64,000 nucleotides of DNA from Sipunculus nudus (lineage: Eukaryota; Annelida; Sipuncula; Golfingiida; Sipunculidae): NCBI GenBank assembly GCA_026874595.1, contig CM049311.1, positions 7,787,676 to 7,851,675 of the forward strand. Direction: 5' to 3'. The first letter of the stretch is position 1. Every line of letters starts with the position of its first letter. Of this stretch, positions 54,801 to 60,800 are shown one piece after another. Both the position numbers and the translations under genes were made by a program. The notes below the pieces were generated by a model. The model saw only the letters and a list, made by a program, of their open reading frames with translations, had not been told where the DNA came from and made no database searches.

Positions 54801-57800
54801 AGCATAACAGGTTCCTCACTAAAGTTGCCTATGAACAAATGTAGTAGACCAGCACTATCGGTTGAGTAACAGCCCTCTAGAACCTTAATTAGTTCGCCCA
54901 ATTCAGGGACCACCTGGGGTTCAATGACTATGGACTGGTTGATCCGAACAGCACCGGACTGTTTACAAATGATCACTGAAATTTTGGCTGGAGGTAGAAT
55001 TTGGATCTCTTTTGTAATGTAAACGTCAGATGGGCTTGGACTTGACTCTCTTGGACTAGGCAGTTCATCAACATGTTGAGTTTTGGTGGGGTGTGACAAT
55101 AGTACCTGGAAAACGAGTTCCCAATCTCGAGAAAGTGTTTTACCCGAATCTGTCAAAATTTTGGAAAGTCGTCTCAAAATATTACATCCCAGGATAACAG
55201 GGTGGTGTTGATGTCTTTCACAACCCTCAGCCCAAGTTAAATCTGGGCGTACCAAGAACCCACCTTGTAATGTGACGCCTAAAACTGTCACAGGTGCCAC
55301 CAGGTACCCTTCAATCGGCACCTCAAGGCCATTAGCACCTATGACCTTGATAAAAGTATCTATACTCAAAAGTGACCCGAGTTTATCTTCTAAGTAATTA
55401 TGATAAAAGGAGGCTGGCAACAGGGAGGTTTCCGCCCCTGTGTCTAGAACACAGCCTATTGGTGTATCGCAAATTCTAATTGTCGCAACTGGACTTCCTC
55501 CGACCATACACGGATTACCTGATGGACACTCACCTGGGGATGGCACTACTCCACTAGCCCCTACTGTTGTGCCTTCTACAGCAGAGGCAACTAGTTTTCC
55601 GCCGACTCTGCGGCGCATGCACCGACCTGATCAGCTGAGATTGTCGAGGACTGCACCACACGCGATTGACTTGCCCTCTTTTTCGCGAGTTTAGGGCAAT
55701 CCTTGATAAAATGACCGGTGTCCTTACAATAGTTACAGCGGAACTGAGAATTTCCAGTGTTTTGCACTGGGACGAGTTTACCAAGCTGTTTTTTTATCTG
55801 TTTCGTGTCCTCCACTAATTGCTTGACTACCGGATGTGATGTGATGGGGTCAGCTGTGGTATTACTTTCTACACGGCTACTAGCGTACTCTGCCTCACTG
55901 GCCATCAGCTGACGCACACGTGCGCGCTGGAAAAGCCGCTCGTCCAAAAATTTTAGGGCGTGTTCACGCATTTCCGCAAAGGATCTACCTTCAAAGGTGA
56001 CCTTGAGCTTGAGTAGCTCTAATTGGACCCTTGGGTCCCGAGCGCCACGCGCAAATTGTCCCTTAAGGTACTCTTCCTTTAACTCTTCTAGCGCCGGCTG
56101 GCGCTCTTCACCCGCCACCTTCACCATTCTATCGTACAGCCTTATAAGGCTTCTACTGAAATCACGCAGGGTTTCTCCCTCACACTGTGTCCGATTGTTA
56201 AATTCCGTGGTCAGGGACTGAAGGGACTCTGGGGGTGCAAAATTTCTCCTTAAGGCCTTCACAATTTCATTAGGGTCCTTCCGCTGCGCGTCTGTTAGGC
56301 AAAGGATTTCTTCCCGGGCCACACCCTTAAGGTGGTCTAGTATAGCTAGAGCCTGGGCTTCCCCCTCAAGATCTAACTGGCGGCAATAAACGTCGACCTC
56401 TATTAGCCATTCTGATAGAGTCGGATCCCCTGGTCTACAAACAGACCCAAAGAATTTAGACAATTTTGCCGGCTGGGCCGGGGCTACCCTTAAATTGCGA
56501 AACGCGTCAGCTACCGCATCAGCCATCGCCTGCGCAAATTCCCCTGCACCCGCCTGGCTGCTTGCTTGCGACATGGTGATATCAAATCAAATAAACTTGT
56601 GTAAGCAAGAAAAGGTTGGGTCTGGTTAGTTAAGAAAGATACAGGTCACAAATCTCAATGACAATTGATATTCTGTTACAGCTGTCTGGGTATAACTGTA
56701 TCGATGTACAGACCGACAGACGGATGGTGGACAATGGCCTATCACTACAGCTCAGTTGGCTTCAAGTCAACTGAACTAAATTTAGCCTGATCATACACCA
56801 CTAAATTCTAATGTAATTTAACAGCACTTACCCCTTCTTCCTCTCCTAACTGATGTAATCACCATAAAAACTGAGCACCTTCACACCTGTCAATATGACA
56901 GTGAATAATTTAACAACACAAATTTCACAAAATCCAGTCAAAGCTGAAAAACGGTCCTGAACAGGACTAAATAAATGTTCTAAACCAAATGTGCAGCTGA
57001 GTGGCAGTCGGAGTGACAGTCTATACAGGATGACGGCAGCAATATGAACCAGCGAGCTGTATCAACGACGTGGACAACAGGTGGCGTACTAACTCTGTCT
57101 GTTGACCATCCGTCCCGGAAGTCGTCCTCAACAAAGACGTACCCACCTAAGGGGCCCCAAAAATCCACAAGCAGATGTTGATCACAGTTCAACTTCAATG
57201 GAGAAATCAATCAGATTTCGTTTGCCATGTGCCGTATCCCATCCTCGTCGCCAGATTGTCATAGGTAGGCTTAAGTGGAGGGTGGAGGCATTGGTGAGTT
57301 TGGGCCCTCAACACAAATATTCCTTCTACCATGGGGTTCTGTCAAATCATAATACTGCCCCTGTATTGTTGTACATATGGTTTATTTGAACATCACAGAT
57401 GGGTACAAAGGTGCTCAGAGTATTCGACCCCTACAAGATAAAATATAACAAAACTGACTACCTGTTTATGCATTAAAGCCAAAATATAAAACAGAAAATG
57501 ACTATGAATACTTATGGTGGTTGCACTGCATAGATGTAATATATCAGAATAATGCAATAAAAAGTCATTATATGAGACATTATATTTCTACCATCTCAAA
57601 CAAACTGATGAAGGTCAAGGTCACTGGTCGTATACCCAAACAACTACATACAAAACCCGCTGACCGGCCGTTAAGCGCACAGAAATCCCAAACAGGTATC
57701 TGTCAGAGCAAGACTGCTAACATATGACATTTACCCATAACAGAGGCCATATCAGTTGGCCAAATGACCAAGAAGAACAGGAGGTTACAAAATACAAATG

Positions 57801-60800
57801 TTGAATTTTGTTAAGTAGTTTTAAACCTCATATTAACTAATAATTAAGCCTAATAATTATGCGAAAATATTTAGGGTTAAGCATATAAAAACAACATTAA
57901 AAATGACATACCCGGTCCGTTCCGTGACCGTCTGTATCACCCCTGACGGGCCTTCCTCATATTTCACGGGCTTGTCATTATATTAGATTGCCTGTTTCTT
58001 GTTCTTTTTTCCATCAACCGCGGGAAACGCAACATCCCAGCGAGTGGTGCAATCTTGGTGTCACGGCGAGCATGCTCCCTCCAGGAAACCTGTACCGCTG
58101 CCAGCACTGCGCATGCCCATAGTACAGATCCCTAGATGAGAACAGACCCGCGCGACACCTGGGCAATTCTCTAGACTAGCGCTTCCGCCTTTTCCCTTTT
58201 TTTATTTTTACCCGGGAACCACTGGGATCCCCGACAGAACCCTGGCAAAATTTTAGTCAGAGGTCATGGTCACAATACATCACTTCTTGAAAAGATATTA
58301 TGGATGCATTTTATGCCAAAATTTTCATCCAAAACATTTCATTTTTCACTTAGGACTCCCCTACCAATATTGCAAGAACCCTATAGATTTTGAGAGCCTT
58401 ACTGATTTTCACACCCACTAGATTTACATTCTATTACAGCCAATTGAATTGTATTTGTTTTGTCACCTGAAATCATTTAACAAGAACAGATTTGGAGGAC
58501 TTACCTACACTGTTAAAATCTGGATCTTTGTTAATGTTTTTAAAAAATGATTTGTCCTCCATTTTCACTCACAGAATCAACATGATGTGACAGCAGCTAG
58601 GGTAACCATATATCCAGCTATATCTACCATTTCTTTCAGCTACAATAACTTTCTATCTGAAGTCTTTCACATCTGAACAGAACTGATTGTTATATATATA
58701 ACATTCTTCAGACTACACTTGTTTGATCTAGTGATGTGTATGGAACCTGGAATAGATGATATTTTACTTGTGGTAAAACTGGGCAGTTCATTTTTTTTTC
58801 ACAATTTGTATTACAATAAAGAGAGTTGTTCCATACACCTCATTAGGTGCCATTTTATTTCTGATTTCATGTCAATGTGGACTTTCATGTAAGCCATCTG
58901 AAACTATTGAACCTATTATTTTCAGTAATTTCAGTAATTAAACAATTTCTGGCTCTTGAATGTAGATCAACCATTATGTGAGCAGACTGGAATAAATAAT
59001 AACCTTGGTAACTTCATAGAAGATTACTCTTACAGTTTTATTCTTTATTCTCTGTAGATAAGGTCTTCTCATTCTGTTGTTTTATAATTACGGCAAAATG
59101 AACAAATGGAGATAGAACTGTAAAATGCATGCTATATATTCTGTGATCTGAAATTGTATACTTCTTTCTAGTGACTGCTCATAGATCTGATGTAAATTAG
59201 TATTTTAGTTTATGTTTAATCAGACAGTCTTGTAGTGTCTTCTTCTTAATAATCTAATGTTTTATTTTGTGTTTGTCTGTATTTTGTGTGGTTGGAAGCC
59301 TCAAATATTGTCTCTTTTTTATGATATATACTCCACACATATCTGATGCAGAAGAAAATCAGATGTCATCAGTGTTTGCATGAAAAAAATCCAGTTCCCA
59401 GACATCTTTGACATCAATAAAAATCTAGAAAATTATTTTCCATTTTTTTCCAGTCAGGAATTGGAAAGGCAAAATAAATTAGTTTGTTGTATTTTATCTC
59501 ATGTCCAACAGCACATCTACTGGTTGGATTGGCTTTGGTGTCATTTTAATATGGAAATTCTCTCTGTACAGGATAGACAGCATTAATGCAACATGGGTTT
59601 GATGAACTGTAATGTCAAACTTTAAAAACCAGTTTACTGTAAATGTTGTTCATTGCAACAACACTGATGATTTATTGCTTTGGAATTCTAGTATTTCAGA
59701 ATAGTTATTATGGAATATAAAAATTCAGGATGAAGGAATACTGAGAAAATTTTGTTTCCACAAAATGCTGGGAATTCTGTGCCAGAATCTTTGATAAGTG
59801 TTTATAAGTTTTATTATTATGATTGCTATACAATATAAAATCAGTAAAGCTTAATATAGATTTTGTCGGGTATATCTCTAGATTGACAAGTATAAAGTAT
59901 CATCTAAGTCACATGATCCAACTGTAAAAAAAAAACTTGAAACAATAATGAAAATACAGCTACCATATTTCAAAACTTCAAAGAAATTCTCATGCAGTTT
60001 GAGATGAATGGTTTAGTGCGACCTATTTTATAAAGTTATATATACATGTAAGTAAACATAAATGAATAAAATTCAATATAATTTTATATATAGTTAAAAA
60101 TAAGCTATATCTATGTATCAGTAGATAGGCTACATATAAAAATTTATTATGTAAACTGCCATTGGTTGGTACATAAATTAATTTATTCTGTAACATCCTC
60201 AGGACACTGCTGGAAAACGTGCCAAGAAAAACAAGAGACCAATTCTTCAGGTTAAATATTTACATCTGCTTATTTGTGCCTCGCAATTCTGCTCTCTTAG
60301 GTAACCTGTGGCAAAATTCTGCTTGAATCATCGAATCCTTGTATCTCAGTTTCACTTTCACAAAAATAAACATAAATGCTTCAGCTGAAATTTGCTTTCT
60401 CCATTTTGCTTGCATGTTTGCTTCAACTAAATTATCGTTATAACTCATGTTCACTATTATCACGCGGCTTCTGCCATGTTTCAAGTCCATGTAGAAAAGC
60501 TCATCATTTACTGAATGGGAATAGAAGCTCGTAGTGGTTTGGCAATTAATCAGTTATATCAATAATCAGCCATTTTCTGTCATAATTGTTTGCATTTTTG
60601 CATTATCTGTCATGAATAATTATGGATGCACATCCAAAAAAGTTGTATTAATTATCCAGATAAAATATTCCAATTATGCCAGAGACATAAGAAAGTAGAG
60701 GGCACAAAATTGTGTGCCTGGCCCAATGGGGCAGAACCTGTCTTGCGATTAAAGCTGGAAGAGGTTGCTCTTTGTCTCTTTGTCAAATCACATTCTATCT

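Larger units (their letters stand above)
48620..58236 (-). mobile_element. Gypsy-2: intact Ty3/Gypsy retrotransposon with a third ORF
   Basis: A 9617-bp element in intron 23, antisense to the host gene. The 980-bp LTRs (TGTC...GACA) are flanked by the 4-bp target duplication GAAC (48616-48619 and 58237-58240). In transcription order it has a 5' LTR, primer-binding site, 0.7-kb leader, gag, pol in the -1 frame, an SGNH-hydrolase-like ORF3 and a 1-kb 3' region. The domain order protease-RT-RNase H-integrase defines Ty3/Gypsy. All catalytic motifs of pol are present and the LTRs differ at only about five sites, so the copy is recent and possibly still mobile. Confidence 0.95.
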
